DNA of 64,000 nucleotides from Moringa oleifera (Eukaryota > Streptophyta > Magnoliopsida > Brassicales > Moringaceae): positions 62,001 through 126,000 of the forward strand of contig JAJFZO010000363.1 of NCBI GenBank assembly GCA_021397835.1, read 5' to 3'. Within the stretch, counting starts at the first letter, position 1, and every line of letters begins with the position of its first letter. A program made the position numbers and the translations under genes. This document shows, piece by piece, positions 62,961-64,000 of the stretch. The notes under the pieces were generated by a model. It had not been told where the DNA came from. It saw only the letters and a program-made list of their open reading frames with translations, and made no database searches.

Positions 62961-64000
62961 TGAAAATATTTTTTTATATATATGTTAGCTTTTTTTTTGT
63001 GAAAATTTTAATTATTTTTTATTGTCAATTCTTTCAAAATTTTCAAATCATGAATAAATCAAATGATAAATGCATTGCAAAGAGTACTTCTGCTAAAATA
63101 TGTATATTTAAACGTATATGCGATATTAGTTTTATTTATTTTAAAATATAATAATTAAATATTTTTAATACAAGTATTCACATTAGCTTTCAAATACTGA
63201 GTGTGTATATTATGTCATAAAATATACAAGAAAAATCATTGACAGATGTGACAATGATGTCCTATATGCGAAAATAATAAGTTTTTAAGTGATTAATTAT
63301 TTCTGTAATTGATGTGCTCATTAGAAATTTTAATTGTACTAACTTTTTTTTATGTATAAATATAATTATTGGATATAGATTCTTGTACCTAGTTAGATTT
63401 TGATGAAGTTAAAAAAAATGTTGGATAGTATATTTGGAGTGTCATCTTAGATAATTGAACCTCCAAAGTAAACAAAATTTTGTACCTATAGACATAGTTG
63501 AACTTACATGTTACTGTGTATTTAAACTTATATATTGTACATATGGAGTTAAGTAATAAAATTAAGTTTTTTTTCTCCTTATGTGGAATATCATATTTTA
63601 TTATTGTTTGGATTGGATATTATGTGAAAATATTTTTATACATGAAAAAAGTAATGATGGTTTGAGTAGAAATTATTTTTTTTGAAAGTAATTATGTATG
63701 TATTAGTATAATTATGTTGAAAGAAGAAAGAAAATATGATTATTTTATTAAATGTAAAAAAAATCGATGTTGATGTATTTCAAAATTGTGTAGTCATATG
63801 TGTTGAATAAGTTTCATTGAAATGTGTAATACTTATATATTGCATTGTAATTTTAGTAAAAAAAAATGTGTAGATATTGAAAAAAATTGTGTTGTTACAT
63901 GTAAGATGAAGAGATGTGATTGATGTGTGGAAGAAATGTAATTGATATGTAGAAGAAATGTGGTGGATGTGTAAAAGAAATATTATTAATATATATAAAA

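Larger units (their letters stand above)
58540..64000 (+). mobile_element. Decayed CACTA/En-Spm-like transposon, right end outside the window
   Basis: Near 58547 the sequence CTACTACAACTG resembles a decayed CACTACAA terminus. It is followed to about 58860 by repeated short words around GACGTTAAAGGC and CATTAAATGTCAAT in both orientations, as in CACTA subterminal regions. Coding remnants follow in order on the plus strand: Transposase_24-like pieces (about 60640-61750) and a C48/Ulp1-protease-like piece (about 62630-62960). The two together are known in some plant DNA transposons. No intact frame remains. The left boundary is tentative and no right terminus is seen. Confidence 0.6.

Overview
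This window is a stretch of nuclear genome from a flowering plant, most likely a eudicot. The genes are split by many AT-rich introns, the proteins are plant-specific family members, and plant-type retroelements and DNA transposons fill introns and gene-poor stretches. MSI1 is close to what I recall of the Arabidopsis protein. I cannot name the species.

Seven protein-coding genes can be read exon by exon. (1) A chloroplast-type ribose-phosphate pyrophosphokinase (PRS), + strand, cut by the left edge, ends at 3094. (2) MSI1, the WD40 histone-binding subunit of CAF-1 and PRC2, + strand, 5359-8186, 424 residues. (3) A small DnaJ-type zinc-finger protein, - strand, 9372-10825. (4) A full-length ABCC (MRP-type) transporter, - strand, 11646-18871, 11 exons, 1512 residues. 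(5) DNA2/JHS1, the replication helicase-nuclease, - strand, 22230-44537, 34 exons, 1421 residues. (6) DCC1, the cohesion-establishment subunit of the CTF18 clamp loader, - strand, 49278-50743. (7) CER1, the wax-alkane-forming enzyme, + strand, 53640-57017. All reading frames close across the splice sites I chose, so none of the six complete genes appears broken.

Mobile DNA occupies much of the rest. Intron 7 of DNA2 is 9.6 kb because it holds a decayed Ty1/copia element (32699-41781, same strand as the gene). That element is split by a 5.4-kb L1-type LINE (35980-41414, opposite strand) flanked by a perfect 10-bp target duplication. A decayed 3.8-kb hAT transposon (45068-48912) lies between DNA2 and DCC1, flanked by a 7-bp direct repeat. 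The right 5.5 kb (about 58540-64000) is a heavily decayed CACTA/En-Spm-like element, with recognisable Transposase_24-type and C48-protease-type remnants and a long AT-rich degenerate repeat.

Three of the genes (MSI1, DNA2, DCC1) act in replication-coupled chromatin assembly, Okazaki-fragment processing and cohesion, and PRS supplies nucleotide precursors. The MSI1 and DNA2 upstream regions each carry an E2F-like site. Four introns (two in DNA2, one in DCC1, one in CER1) appear to use GC-AG rather than GT-AG boundaries. I saw no RNA genes, CRISPR arrays or operon-like structures. I found no clearly new biological system; the most interesting items are the nested retroelements inside an intact DNA2 gene and the excess of GC-AG introns.
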